This document shows, piece after piece, positions 27,762 through 36,862 of a stretch of DNA of 58,708 nt. The stretch covers positions 1 through 58,708 of the forward strand of contig CAIKND010000185.1 of NCBI GenBank assembly GCA_903828675.1, given 5' to 3'. This DNA comes from an uncultured Acidobacteriaceae bacterium. GTDB taxonomy: Bacteria; Acidobacteriota; Terriglobia; Terriglobales; Acidobacteriaceae. Numbering within the stretch: position 1 is the first letter of the stretch; every line of letters starts with the position of its first letter. Made by a program: the position numbers and the translations under genes. Below the pieces are notes generated by a model. The model was not told the DNA's origin, ran no database searches, and saw only the letters and a list, made by a program, of their open reading frames with translations.

Positions 27762-27791
27762 GGCCGGGGCTCGCACCCCGGCCATTTTTTT
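27762..27791 (+). terminator. Intrinsic terminator of the propeller glycosidase gene
   Basis: GGCCGGGG, a 6-nt loop, CCCCGGCC, one A and seven T. The T-run touches the stop codon of the convergent TPR gene. Confidence 0.85.
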
Positions 27792-29940
27792 ATTCAGGCT
27801 TGGGCGGACCGATCACGTTTTCCTGCTTGGCCAGCTTGAAGTGGGCGCCTTCCAGCTTCTTTTGGACCTTTGCCACGTCGCTGGGCTCGAAATCGCCGGG
27901 AGAGGACTTGGCAAACTGGGTCAGAGAGAGTTCCCACTGCGCCGCGGCCAAACGGATGCGCCCGGTCTTCTCATAGAGATCGCCGAGGTGATCGTGGACG
28001 GTGGGGTCGGTCTGGTCGCGGTCCACAGCCTGGCGCAGATTGTCCTCGGCCAGTTCGTAGTCGCCCATCTTGAAGTAGCACCATCCCAGCGAATCCAGAT
28101 AGGCGCCGTTCATCGGCTCGATCTCCACGGCCTTGCGGATCAGCTTGAGCGCCTCGGGCAGCCGCATTCCCTTGTCGGCCAGCATGTAGCCGTAGTAGTT
28201 CAGGGTCATGGTATTGACCGGGTCGATTTCCAGCACCTGGCGGAAGAGTTGCTCGGCCGGCTCGTAGTGCTTCTGCCTCTCGGCCAATTCGCCGCGCAGA
28301 AACAGCAGGTAGGTGCGGTCTTCCTTTTTGGTCGTGAACGGTTCGGCCTTGTTGAACGCGTCCTCAGCGTCTTTCCAGCGCTTCAGGCGAATGTCAATCT
28401 GCGCCAGCGCCAGCCAGACGGTGCGGTCCTCGTTGGAGTTCTTGAGGAGCGCCTTGGCCATCGCGATGCCTTCATCGGCTTTACCCAGATCGGCCAGCTC
28501 ACCGGCCAGCATCAGCTTCAGGTCGCGATTCTTGGGGTCGGCGTCCACGGCCTTCCGGGAGATCTCGACGGCCTTTTCGAACTGCCTCGCGTTGCGGTAG
28601 GCGTCGACTTGGCCCTGATAGCCGCGCAGGGCTGTTTCGCCGCCCATATCGATCATCCTCTGGTAGGCGGCAATGGCCTGGTCAGTCTTGTTCTGTTCCA
28701 GGCAGACGGTGCCGAGACGCTCCAGGAAGATGCCCCGGTTGTTCTTTTCTTCTGTGGTATACGCACCGTTGGCGTGGGAGGTGAGGTCGACCATGGCGGC
28801 GTAGGTTTGCGCAGCCTCGTCAGAGCGGCCCAGCACGTCGAGCAGCAGGCCCTCGTTGTATCCGGCTTCAAGCGAGGTGGGGTCGAGCTTGCGGGCCTTG
28901 CGGATGCTGGCGAGTGCAACTTCAAACTTGCCCTGGCGGCGCTGAATTTCGGCGATGTGAACCAGTGCTTCGGTGTTCTGAGGGTCTGCCTCGGCAAGTT
29001 GCTTGAACTGCTTGAGCGCCTCCTCGAGCTGGTTGTTGTTGAGCAGAGCCTGGGCCAGGGCGTCCATGGTGTGCAGGTCGCCGGGCTCCATGTCGGCCGC
29101 GCGCTGATAGGCGGCAATGGCGTCCTTGGGCTGCTTCATCTGGTCGTAGGCGGCGCCCAGGGTGAACTCCATCTTGGGGGTGCGATCGTTTACCGGAACC
29201 GCTTCAATCGCCTTGGCGGCACGCTGCATGTCGCCGCTTTCAGCGTAGAGGCGAGCCAGGTTGAGCACAACTTCTTCTGAATCGGGCTCGATAGCCTGAG
29301 CCGTCTTGAACTCCGCTTCGGCCTTCTTGGGGTCGTGCTTCACGGTGTAAAGCTGTCCGAGAACCATCCGGTCTTCAACCGTCTTGGGCTGAAGCTCGAC
29401 GATCTTCTCAAACTCGGCAATGGCCTCATCGAGGACGTTACTCGCGGACACGGTGGCAGACTCCGCGCCCTGGCCCTCGCCCAGCAGGCGCAGGTAGATG
29501 CGGCCCAGCAGTTTGTGCGCGTCAATGTCGTTGGGCGAGGTCTTAAGCAAGCCGCGGGACGTGGCTTCAGCTTCACGGACATGGCCGCTGCGGAAGTAGA
29601 GCTCGGCCAGGGCGTCGCTCAAAGAAGGGGATCCGGGATCGGCGTTAAGGGCGAGCTTGTACTCCTCGATGGCCCGGCCAATGTACTCGGGCCGTCCCAT
29701 GGAGACCGCGTTGTCTTCATACGTTCCGGCCAGAGCCAGATGGTAATACGCCTGGGCGCGGTCCCGCGCTTGCGCGGGCTGCTCAGCTTTGGCGGGCGCG
29801 ACGCTGGCGGGCGCTGTGGCGGCTGCGCCTGTGGGGGCCGGGGCAATCTGCGCACAGACCGGGGCGGCCGGCGACAGAAGCAGTGAAGTTGCGGCAAACG
29901 TCAGCAAAGTCAGAGACAAGCGAGTTTTCAATTTCATCAT
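27790..29940 (-). CDS. Large secreted TPR-repeat protein
   Basis: A 716-residue exported protein with a signal peptide ending around PVCAQ and about a dozen tetratricopeptide repeats across the rest. Typical units are YYHLALAGTYEDNAVSMG, ALAELYFRSGHVREAEA, TMDALAQALLNNNQLEEAL and SLGWCYFKMGDYELAEDNLRQAV. Such proteins are scaffolds, often in the periplasm; no enzymatic domain is visible. It could take part in outer-membrane protein assembly or polysaccharide export, but no neighbour supports one choice. Two adjacent ATGs are possible starts. Confidence 0.85.
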   Translation of the reverse strand: MMKLKTRLSLTLLTFAATSLLLSPAAPVCAQIAPAPTGAAATAPASVAPAKAEQPAQARDRAQAYYHLALAGTYEDNAVSMGRPEYIGRAIEEYKLALNADPGSPSLSDALAELYFRSGHVREAEATSRGLLKTSPNDIDAHKLLGRIYLRLLGEGQGAESATVSASNVLDEAIAEFEKIVELQPKTVEDRMVLGQLYTVKHDPKKAEAEFKTAQAIEPDSEEVVLNLARLYAESGDMQRAAKAIEAVPVNDRTPKMEFTLGAAYDQMKQPKDAIAAYQRAADMEPGDLHTMDALAQALLNNNQLEEALKQFKQLAEADPQNTEALVHIAEIQRRQGKFEVALASIRKARKLDPTSLEAGYNEGLLLDVLGRSDEAAQTYAAMVDLTSHANGAYTTEEKNNRGIFLERLGTVCLEQNKTDQAIAAYQRMIDMGGETALRGYQGQVDAYRNARQFEKAVEISRKAVDADPKNRDLKLMLAGELADLGKADEGIAMAKALLKNSNEDRTVWLALAQIDIRLKRWKDAEDAFNKAEPFTTKKEDRTYLLFLRGELAERQKHYEPAEQLFRQVLEIDPVNTMTLNYYGYMLADKGMRLPEALKLIRKAVEIEPMNGAYLDSLGWCYFKMGDYELAEDNLRQAVDRDQTDPTVHDHLGDLYEKTGRIRLAAAQWELSLTQFAKSSPGDFEPSDVAKVQKKLEGAHFKLAKQENVIGPPKPE

Positions 29941-30144
29941 CCAGGGGATTCCGCTCCCTCGCGGCTGGGGAACGGATTCACCGTCCCATAGGTCGAAAGG
30001 CAGCGCAGGCAGCCGTTAGGGGCAGCTCTGCCTACTGTACAGACGATTTTACCTGTCAATAGTCGCAACGTCTTTGCTGAAAGCAGGATTTTTCAGAAGA
30101 TAAAACAAGGACCCGGAGACCGGAAATTGCGAACCGGTGGCAAA

Positions 30145-32451
30145 TCAAGCTTGAGGCACGCCGGGAAGCCATCCGTGTTCGCGCAGGGATTTCAATTGGC
30201 GATAGAGGATTTCGGTCTGGCGTTCGAGGCGCTCGAGCTGGCGTTCGCCGGGGTGGGCATCGGTGGCCATCTCCAGCGGAATGGGCGGCTGCAGGTCCAA
30301 GGCGGAGGGCTCGGGCCACGCGGAAGACATGGAGGAGGACGCCGCGCCGGTTTGCTCTTCCAGCCATGCCAGCCGATTGCTAAGCAGATTCAGGCGGCTC
30401 TGTACCGGCGCGGATTGCTTCCAGACCCACTCGCCGTCCAGGGCGGTGAGGGTGGTGACGCTCTGGGCAAAGCGGCGCAGGTAGGTGACAAACGCGGCCA
30501 CAAACTGGGCAAAGGGGCGGCGGCGGGGCCAGCTTTCGGCCAGCAGGCGCTCCAAAGACTCTTCGGTATCGTTGTGGGCCAGGCCGGCGGCGCGGCGGGC
30601 GTTGGCCAGTGCGCGCGAGGCGCGGGAGCGGGAGCGCCATCCCTCCGCCAACTGGGCAAGGTAGCGGCGGTCGGCGGCGATCGAGGCAGACAGGAACTGG
30701 GGAGCCCGGTCGCGCTCGTAAGCGGGGAACAGAAACAGCATGGCCGCCACCGAGATCAGAGCCCCGGCGACGGTATTGCCGGTGCGGATGAGCGCCAGTT
30801 GCCAGTCGCCGGAGAACGGCAGCCACGCCAGAACAAAAGTGGGCGTCAGGAAGAAAGCAAAGGCAGCGTAGCTGATGGGCAGGATGGCAAGCGCGAGCAG
30901 AGCCAGCGGAAACAGCACGGCGGCGGTAGCGAGCTGGGAGTGAAGCACGGCGGCGAGCACCGCGGCCAGAATGCCTCCGGCGATGGTGCCGCCAATGCGC
31001 TCCACGCTGCGCCGCATGGTGCCGGAGACGTGGGGCTGCAGCACGATGAGCGAAGTGAGCAGCAGCCAGTAGCCGTGATCGATGTGCAGCAGCAGGATCA
31101 GCGCCACGTCGAGGCCGCACACCAGCGCAACGCGGGCGGCGTGGCGCAGCAGCAGCGATTTGCGCGTGAAGTTGGCTCTGAGCTGGTCGTTGATGCGGGC
31201 CAGGTTCCAGCCCTGCCGTAGCTCGCCCAGGCGTGCATAGACATGCGCGAAGTGGCCTGTCGAGGCAGTGGCATTCCGCTCCGAACGGGCATGGCCAGCC
31301 TGGCCCAGGCGGAGCAGGGCCACGCTCTCGATGGCCGTGTCCAGCAGCGAGGCGGCCTCGGCAATCTGCGCCAGCAGAAAGCGCCCGACGGCATCGTCCG
31401 GGTTCAGGCAGCCCTCGATGTAGGGCGGCAGGCGATCCATCTCGCTGCGCTTGGCGCGGGCGTGCGCCGCGGTCAGGCCGCCCCGCCGCACCAGCAGCGA
31501 GGCCACCCACAGCTCCACGGAACGCAGGTCGGCCAGTCCGGAGAGAGCACGGTCAAAGCAAGACGTGCCGGCTGAAGCGGCGGACTGCGCTTCAAGATGC
31601 TCGGCCATGGCGACGGTGCGCGCGATCAGCAGGTCGGCATGTTCCAGTAGAACCACCAGGTGATGGCCTTGGGGGGTTTCAGCCTGGCGTCGAGCGCGGA
31701 TGGCGGCCACTGCCTGCCAGCCCTGCTCGACGGTACGGCGCACGCGGTACTGGTGGTGCTGGGCGAGGCGGTGCCACAGGGCGGGAGTCTGCCGGATGCG
31801 GGCGGGCGACGGTTGGGGTTCGTTGCCTGCCAGGTTTTCGCGGCCCGCGAGTTCGGCAATGGAGCCAAGGAAAGACGCGAGTTCCGTGTAGCAGTCGCTC
31901 ACGGCGGAGCGGGCCGGGCGGTAGGCGTCCAGCGGCCACAGGAAGAGCGAGAGCAGAGCCGCCCATGCGCCGCCGGCCATCAGCAGCAGGGCGTGGGTCA
32001 GGGCTTCATGCCAGTTGGCGGTGGGCGCGCCGATGCCGCAGATAAAAATGACTTGGACGAGGATTCCGGCGGACGAAAAGGGCTGGCCGAGGACGGCCAG
32101 GTAGCTCCACAGGAAGCACCACAGCACGGTAACCGGCAGCGCCCACCACAGGCTGGCCCCGGTGATGGAGCCGAGAAAGAGACCTACCGCGCCGCCGAGA
32201 GTGAGTGTGACGAGAGAGCCGAGGCGGCTGCGATAAGGGCCACCATTGTCGGCGATGATTGCCTCAAAGCCGCCCAAACCGGCCCATCCCAGGTTGGGGA
32301 TTCCGGCCAGATCGCCCAGCACCAGCGGAGCGCAAAGAGCCACCCCGGCCCGCAAGCCGCGGAACCAGTCCATCTGGCGAAGCATGGCCATGGTACGGGT
32401 TCTGAAGCCGGGCTGGTCAATGGGCGTCATAGTGCTAGCGTCCGAAGCCAT
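30145..32451 (-). CDS. FUSC/YccS-type inner-membrane transporter
   Basis: A 768-residue membrane protein with two bundles of hydrophobic helices (about 30-180 and 430-570) separated and followed by cytoplasmic helical regions. This is the duplicated layout of fusaric-acid-resistance (FUSC) and aromatic-acid exporter proteins. The second bundle holds VGLDVALILLLHIDHGYWLLLTSLIVLQP and the RSVERIGGTIAGGILAA motif typical of FUSC_2. Substrates are unknown. The ATG lies three bases past the purH stop, so it is co-transcribed with purH. Confidence 0.85.
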   Translation of the reverse strand: MASDASTMTPIDQPGFRTRTMAMLRQMDWFRGLRAGVALCAPLVLGDLAGIPNLGWAGLGGFEAIIADNGGPYRSRLGSLVTLTLGGAVGLFLGSITGASLWWALPVTVLWCFLWSYLAVLGQPFSSAGILVQVIFICGIGAPTANWHEALTHALLLMAGGAWAALLSLFLWPLDAYRPARSAVSDCYTELASFLGSIAELAGRENLAGNEPQPSPARIRQTPALWHRLAQHHQYRVRRTVEQGWQAVAAIRARRQAETPQGHHLVVLLEHADLLIARTVAMAEHLEAQSAASAGTSCFDRALSGLADLRSVELWVASLLVRRGGLTAAHARAKRSEMDRLPPYIEGCLNPDDAVGRFLLAQIAEAASLLDTAIESVALLRLGQAGHARSERNATASTGHFAHVYARLGELRQGWNLARINDQLRANFTRKSLLLRHAARVALVCGLDVALILLLHIDHGYWLLLTSLIVLQPHVSGTMRRSVERIGGTIAGGILAAVLAAVLHSQLATAAVLFPLALLALAILPISYAAFAFFLTPTFVLAWLPFSGDWQLALIRTGNTVAGALISVAAMLFLFPAYERDRAPQFLSASIAADRRYLAQLAEGWRSRSRASRALANARRAAGLAHNDTEESLERLLAESWPRRRPFAQFVAAFVTYLRRFAQSVTTLTALDGEWVWKQSAPVQSRLNLLSNRLAWLEEQTGAASSSMSSAWPEPSALDLQPPIPLEMATDAHPGERQLERLERQTEILYRQLKSLREHGWLPGVPQA

Positions 32452-32453
32452 TC

Positions 32454-34052
32454 TCAATGCCGGAAGTGCCGAATCCCCGTAAACACCATGGCGATGCCCA
32501 ATCTGTCGGCGGCGTCGATTACTTCCTGATCCCGCATCGATCCTCCGGGCTGAATAACCGCCGTCGCGCCGGCTTGCGCCACAGCTTCAAGACCATCCGG
32601 GAACGGGAAAAAAGCATCCGAAGCGGCGACGCAGCCCTTGAGCGGCAGAATCGCCTTCTGCGCCCCAAACCGGGCCGCGTCCACCCGGCTCATCTGCCCC
32701 GCTCCCACGCCCACGGTCTGGCTGTCCCGCGCGTAGACGATGGCGTTGGATTTGACGTGCTTGCAGACGCGCCACGCGAACAGCAGGCTGCGCAGTTCGT
32801 CGGCCGTGGGCGGACGCCAGGTGACCACCTTCAAACCGGGGTCGAGTTCCGTCGAGTCGATGCGGCCGGTATCGGCGTCCTGCACCAGCAACCCGCCGGA
32901 AACGTGCTTGACCACAGGCTTGGGCGGGGCGGCGTGGATCTCGACCAGGCGCAAATTCTTTTTGGCGGCGAAGCGCTCGCGGGCCTCGGCGCTGAAGGCC
33001 GGAGCGGCAATGGCTTCGACAAAAAGCTTGGCAATCTCCTCGGCAGCCGCGCCGTCCACCTCGCGATTGATGCCGAGCACGCCGCCGTAAGCGGATACGG
33101 GATCGCAGGCCAAAGCCTTTAGATAGGCTTCGAGGACCGTGGACCCGGTGGCCGCGCCGCAAGGGTTGGTGTGCTTGACGATGATGACCGCCGGCTCTTC
33201 AAACTCCTGTGCCAGCTCCCAGCAGGCGTCCAGATCCACAAGGTTGTTGAAGCTCAGTTCCTTGCCCTGCAACTGCGCGGCGCCGGCCACACCCAGGCCT
33301 GTGCCGTCCGCGTAGAGAGCGGCGCGCTGGTGGGGGTTTTCGCCGTAGCGCAGCGACTGGGCCAGCGGGAAGTTAATGCGCAGAGTGGACGGCAGGCTCG
33401 CTGTGTCGGGCGCGGCAGACGCGTCGGCTGCCGGTGCGTCCGCAATTTTATCGAGCGTATTGGCGATGGCCGTGTCGTAAGCTGCCGTGGTGGAGAAGGC
33501 CTGCTTTGCGAGCCGCCAGCGGGTTTCGCGGCTCAGCGCGCCGTGATTGGCCTGGAGTTCCTCGATTAGCGCGGGATAGTCGCTGACGCGAGTGACAATG
33601 GCGACGTCTTCAAAATTTTTAGCGGCGGAACGCACCATCGACGGCCCGCCTATATCGATGTTTTCGATCAGGTGCCCGAACGGGACGCCGGGTTTGGCGG
33701 CGGTCTTCTCGAAGGCGTAGAGGTTCACCACCACCATGTCGATGGGCTGGATGCCGTGCGCAGCGACTAAGGCCTCGTGTTCGGCGTTGCCGCGAATGTA
33801 GAGCAGGCCGCCGTGAACCTTGGGATGGAGCGTTTTGACGCGGCCGTCCAGCATCTCTGGGAAGCCGGTCAGGTCGCTGATGTCTTTGACCATCAGGCCG
33901 GCATCGCGAAGGGCGCGGGCGGTTCCCCCGGTCGAGACCAGTTCGACGCCAAAGCCGGCAAGGGCCCGGGCAAAGTCGACCAGGCCGGTCTTGTCGGTTA
34001 CGCTTAGCAGGGCACGCCGGATCAGTTTTACGGAACTCGCGCTTGGACTCAC
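32454..34052 (-). CDS. purH: Bifunctional AICAR formyltransferase / IMP cyclohydrolase PurH
   Basis: Carries out the last two steps of IMP synthesis. The N-terminal MGS-like cyclohydrolase domain reads [19 protein letters not shown]...[11 protein letters not shown]. The formyltransferase domain has [12 protein letters not shown], the [14 protein letters not shown] stretch and the catalytic K-H in [10 protein letters not shown]. The C-terminal [18 protein letters not shown] is conserved. The start is taken as GTG at 34052 with GAGGAG seven bases upstream, giving 532 residues; the longer frame adds 38 unrelated codons. Confidence 0.95.
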   Translation of the reverse strand: MSPSASSVKLIRRALLSVTDKTGLVDFARALAGFGVELVSTGGTARALRDAGLMVKDISDLTGFPEMLDGRVKTLHPKVHGGLLYIRGNAEHEALVAAHGIQPIDMVVVNLYAFEKTAAKPGVPFGHLIENIDIGGPSMVRSAAKNFEDVAIVTRVSDYPALIEELQANHGALSRETRWRLAKQAFSTTAAYDTAIANTLDKIADAPAADASAAPDTASLPSTLRINFPLAQSLRYGENPHQRAALYADGTGLGVAGAAQLQGKELSFNNLVDLDACWELAQEFEEPAVIIVKHTNPCGAATGSTVLEAYLKALACDPVSAYGGVLGINREVDGAAAEEIAKLFVEAIAAPAFSAEARERFAAKKNLRLVEIHAAPPKPVVKHVSGGLLVQDADTGRIDSTELDPGLKVVTWRPPTADELRSLLFAWRVCKHVKSNAIVYARDSQTVGVGAGQMSRVDAARFGAQKAILPLKGCVAASDAFFPFPDGLEAVAQAGATAVIQPGGSMRDQEVIDAADRLGIAMVFTGIRHFRH

Positions 34053-34255
34053 AGGAACTCTCCTCTTGAAAAGATGATTGGGCCGATTCAGCAGAACGGA
34101 AAAGGGTTGGCGATCGCCAAAGACCAGACTACAACCAAAGACCCGGCAAAGTTCCACACTGGGCAATGAACCGCATGCTGGTACAAAATTTCCCTCAGGC
34201 TGGGGCGAATCGCCGCAGACGCAGACCCTGCTGAAAAATCAATTAGAGTTAGAAC

Positions 34256-35134
34256 ATGGGAAGTTACCCCCCCGATCTTCCACCCGAAGCACAAGGCCCA
34301 GCCTTTTCAGGCAACGGTTCCACGCCTGAGATTCTGCCTCCGGCTGGCAGCTACATGCCGCCCCAGCAGACCGCGCGCAAGCCGCGTCCCATGTGGGCTG
34401 CCGCCCCGGCGACCTATCTGCTGCTCGGGATCAACTGCCTGGTATTCATTGCCATGGTGGCAAGGCACGTAAGCTTTCTGAGCCCATCTCCTGACGATCT
34501 GCTGGCCTTCGGAGCCAACAACGCGGGCGCGGTGCTCATCAATGGCGAATGGGTGCGCATTGTCACCGCCATGTTTGTCCATGTGGGCATCATCCACCTG
34601 GCCACCAACATGTGGTGCCTGTGGAACCTGGGCCTGCTGGCCGAGTCGCTGATGGGTTCGGGCGGTGTGGTGGCGGCCTACATTCTCTCCGGCGCTGCGG
34701 GCAACCTGCTATCAACGCTGGTGAGCTGGTATCGGTTTCACGGCACAGCCGGAGGCGATGGCCTGTTTGGTCCGGTCGGCGCGGGTGCTTCCGGCGCGGT
34801 GTTTGGACTGGCCGGCGTGCTGATTGTGCTGCTCAAGTCCCCACGACTGCCCATTCCTCAGCAGGAGCTGAAGGGATTGCGCAAGTCGGTGATTTATTTC
34901 GCCGCCATCAACCTGGCCATCGGCCTCGGCACCATGATGCCGGGCTCCATCGTGCACATCGACAACATGGCGCACCTGGGCGGTTTCAGTTGCGGGCTGC
35001 TGTTCGCAATGCCCCTGGTGCCGCGCATCGGATCGCCCCGAGAACTGTTCAAGGTCCGCCGCCGCATCGCGGTTATTTCGATGGCCGTGGTGCTGACCCT
35101 GTTCGCGTTCTTTCTGCGGAGTTTTGAGCTGTAG
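34256..35134 (+). CDS. Rhomboid-family intramembrane serine protease
   Basis: A 292-residue polytopic membrane protein. A Pro-rich cytoplasmic N-terminus (about 1-45) precedes six or seven membrane helices. The catalytic dyad is visible: S179 in GAGASGAVFGLAG and H240 in NMAHLGGF, with H114 and N118 in HLATNMWCLW as the oxyanion-site residues. All key residues are present, so activity is likely. The substrate is unknown. The gene is divergent from purH and followed by a Tat-exported reductase. Confidence 0.92.
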   Translation: MGSYPPDLPPEAQGPAFSGNGSTPEILPPAGSYMPPQQTARKPRPMWAAAPATYLLLGINCLVFIAMVARHVSFLSPSPDDLLAFGANNAGAVLINGEWVRIVTAMFVHVGIIHLATNMWCLWNLGLLAESLMGSGGVVAAYILSGAAGNLLSTLVSWYRFHGTAGGDGLFGPVGAGASGAVFGLAGVLIVLLKSPRLPIPQQELKGLRKSVIYFAAINLAIGLGTMMPGSIVHIDNMAHLGGFSCGLLFAMPLVPRIGSPRELFKVRRRIAVISMAVVLTLFAFFLRSFEL

Positions 35135-35226
35135 CCTGCCAGCGGCCTGTGCAAGAATATGTTGCGTAAGCTGTCCATCCCAGTCCAGAGAAATTCCATA
35201 CCAGATTCCACCAGAGGAGTCAGCCC

Positions 35227-36189
35227 ATGGAACGACGCGATTTCCTTAAAAAAGCCGCCATTACCGCAGCCACCGTGGCTTCGACAACACAGATGAACGC
35301 CTCCGTCAAGACACCTTCCAGTCCGATTGCGCGCCGTACGCTTGGCAAGACCGGCGAGCGGCTGTCGATCATCGGCTTTGGCGGAATTGTGGTGATGAAC
35401 GAGGAAACCGGCGCGGCCGCCAACATTGTCTCCGAAGCCGTGGACCGGGGCGTGAATTATTTCGACGTCGCGCCCAGCTACGGCAATGCCCAAGAGCGCC
35501 TTGGCCCGGCCCTAGAGCCCTACCGGAAAAACTGCTTCCTGGCCTGCAAAACCGAAGGCCGCATGAAAGAAGATTCGCGTGCGCAACTCGAGCAGAGTCT
35601 GAAGTTCCTCAAAACCGACCATGTAGACCTCTACCAGTTTCACGCCCTGACCAAGATGACCGATCTTGACAAAGTCCTCGGCCCCGGCGGCGCAATGGAG
35701 ACCATGGAGGCGGCGAAGAAGGAAGGCAAGATCCGCTACATCGGCTTCTCTGTTCACTCGGTGGAGACGGCGCTGGCCGCCATGGATCGCTACAACTTCG
35801 ACACCGTGCTGTTTCCGCTGAACTGGCTGCTGGTGAGCCAGGCCAACTTCGGCATGCAGATCCTGAAGAAGGCGCAGGAAAAGCAGATGGGCATTCTGTG
35901 CCTCAAGAGCATGGCAAAAACGGTATGGCCGGCGGACCAGAAAAAGGACCATCCCGAGCCCAAGTGCTGGTATCAGCCCGCGGCCTTTCCCAGTGAGGCT
36001 TCGCTGGGCCTGCGCTGGACGCTGGGGCATCCGATTACCGCGGCTGTGCCTCCAGGAGACGAAAAATATTTCCGCCTGGCCATGGATGTGGCGCAGAACT
36101 ACAAACCCCTGGAGGCGCACGAAGAACAGGCGCTCCTGAGCGGCGGCCACGGGCTGGAGCCGATCTTCCACTTGGGGAATGACGTCTAA
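35227..36189 (+). CDS. Tat-exported aldo/keto reductase
   Basis: A 320-residue protein with a twin-arginine signal, ERRDFLKKAAITAATVAS, pointing to folded export with its cofactor. The aldo/keto reductase barrel shows the catalytic tetrad D80, Y85, K108 and H139 (in VNYFDVAPSYGN, FLACKTEG and YQFHAL). A GAGGAG-type ribosome binding site precedes the ATG. The substrate is unknown; NAD(P)H dependence would be odd in the periplasm unless the cofactor is tightly bound. It is convergent with the XRE gene. Confidence 0.88.
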   Translation: MERRDFLKKAAITAATVASTTQMNASVKTPSSPIARRTLGKTGERLSIIGFGGIVVMNEETGAAANIVSEAVDRGVNYFDVAPSYGNAQERLGPALEPYRKNCFLACKTEGRMKEDSRAQLEQSLKFLKTDHVDLYQFHALTKMTDLDKVLGPGGAMETMEAAKKEGKIRYIGFSVHSVETALAAMDRYNFDTVLFPLNWLLVSQANFGMQILKKAQEKQMGILCLKSMAKTVWPADQKKDHPEPKCWYQPAAFPSEASLGLRWTLGHPITAAVPPGDEKYFRLAMDVAQNYKPLEAHEEQALLSGGHGLEPIFHLGNDV

Positions 36190-36205
36190 AGCGGCGTTAT
36201 TGCAG

Positions 36206-36553
36206 CTATCGCACCGCGGTGGCGGCGAACTTCTTCACCATGGCCAGCAGCAGCTTGCGGTCGCTCTCATTCAGATTTGAGGAGTAGCGGCGGATCTGCG
36301 TCAGGAAGCGGAGTTCCTCGTCGGAGAGCTTCTGGGTGTTGAACTCGTGCCCGAGCGACTCCTCAGCGAAAAACTGCGCAATCGACAGATCAAGGGCCTG
36401 AGCGATCTTTGACAGCGTGTCGAGGGAAGGCACGGTGTGGCCGTTCTCGACGCGCGAAAGATAGCAGCGGAGAAGGCCGGTTTTCTTTTCGATATCGCCT
36501 TGAGAAAGGCCTTTCTGTAGACGGTAGGTGCGTATGGTAGTGCCTATCTTCAT
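36206..36553 (-). CDS. XRE-family HTH transcriptional regulator
   Basis: A 115-residue cytoplasmic regulator: the Cro/CI-type HTH_3 domain at about 6-62 (IRTYRLQKGLSQGDIEKKTGLLRCYLSRVENGHTVPSLDTLSKIAQAL) is followed by a short helical tail that may dimerise. A perfect inverted repeat about 60 bases upstream is a candidate operator. It lies between the aldo/keto reductase (convergent) and the receptor gene (divergent). Confidence 0.9.
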   Translation of the reverse strand: MKIGTTIRTYRLQKGLSQGDIEKKTGLLRCYLSRVENGHTVPSLDTLSKIAQALDLSIAQFFAEESLGHEFNTQKLSDEELRFLTQIRRYSSNLNESDRKLLLAMVKKFAATAVR

Positions 36554-36611
36554 GGCGAGCTGATTCCTGTCCGACGCGTACCGGAGTTTACTAGCATGGT
36601 AGCAATCAAGA

Positions 36612-36630
36612 AACTATTGCCTTAATAGTT
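36612..36630. promoter_or_regulatory. Candidate operator upstream of the XRE gene
   Basis: AACTATT, five bases, AATAGTT: a perfect 7-bp inverted repeat of the size bound by HTH_3 dimers. It lies in the 309-base gap 36554-36862 between the regulator and the receptor gene, in which no other gene is seen. Confidence 0.45.
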
Positions 36631-36862
36631 AACATGCGCCGAGTGTGAACGCAAGGGCAATTGCCGCTGGGCTTTGGGTACTTAAGTCATAGCGGGACAA
36701 GCGATTCGACCGTCCCGAATTGGCGCCGGAAAGCCGTTGCGGAAGATCTCTTGGCGAGTTCCTGAAAGCCCAGGTAGAGCCGCACCCCGAAGGGCCACCG
36801 TAAACCTTCGCAGCGCGGGAAGCGTCAGACTGAGTACGGACATGCGCGTCAAGGGAGAGTGA

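Noticed and set aside
27607..29280. 557-codon plus-strand frame
   Set aside because: Antisense of the TPR gene and crosses the terminator at 27762-27791.
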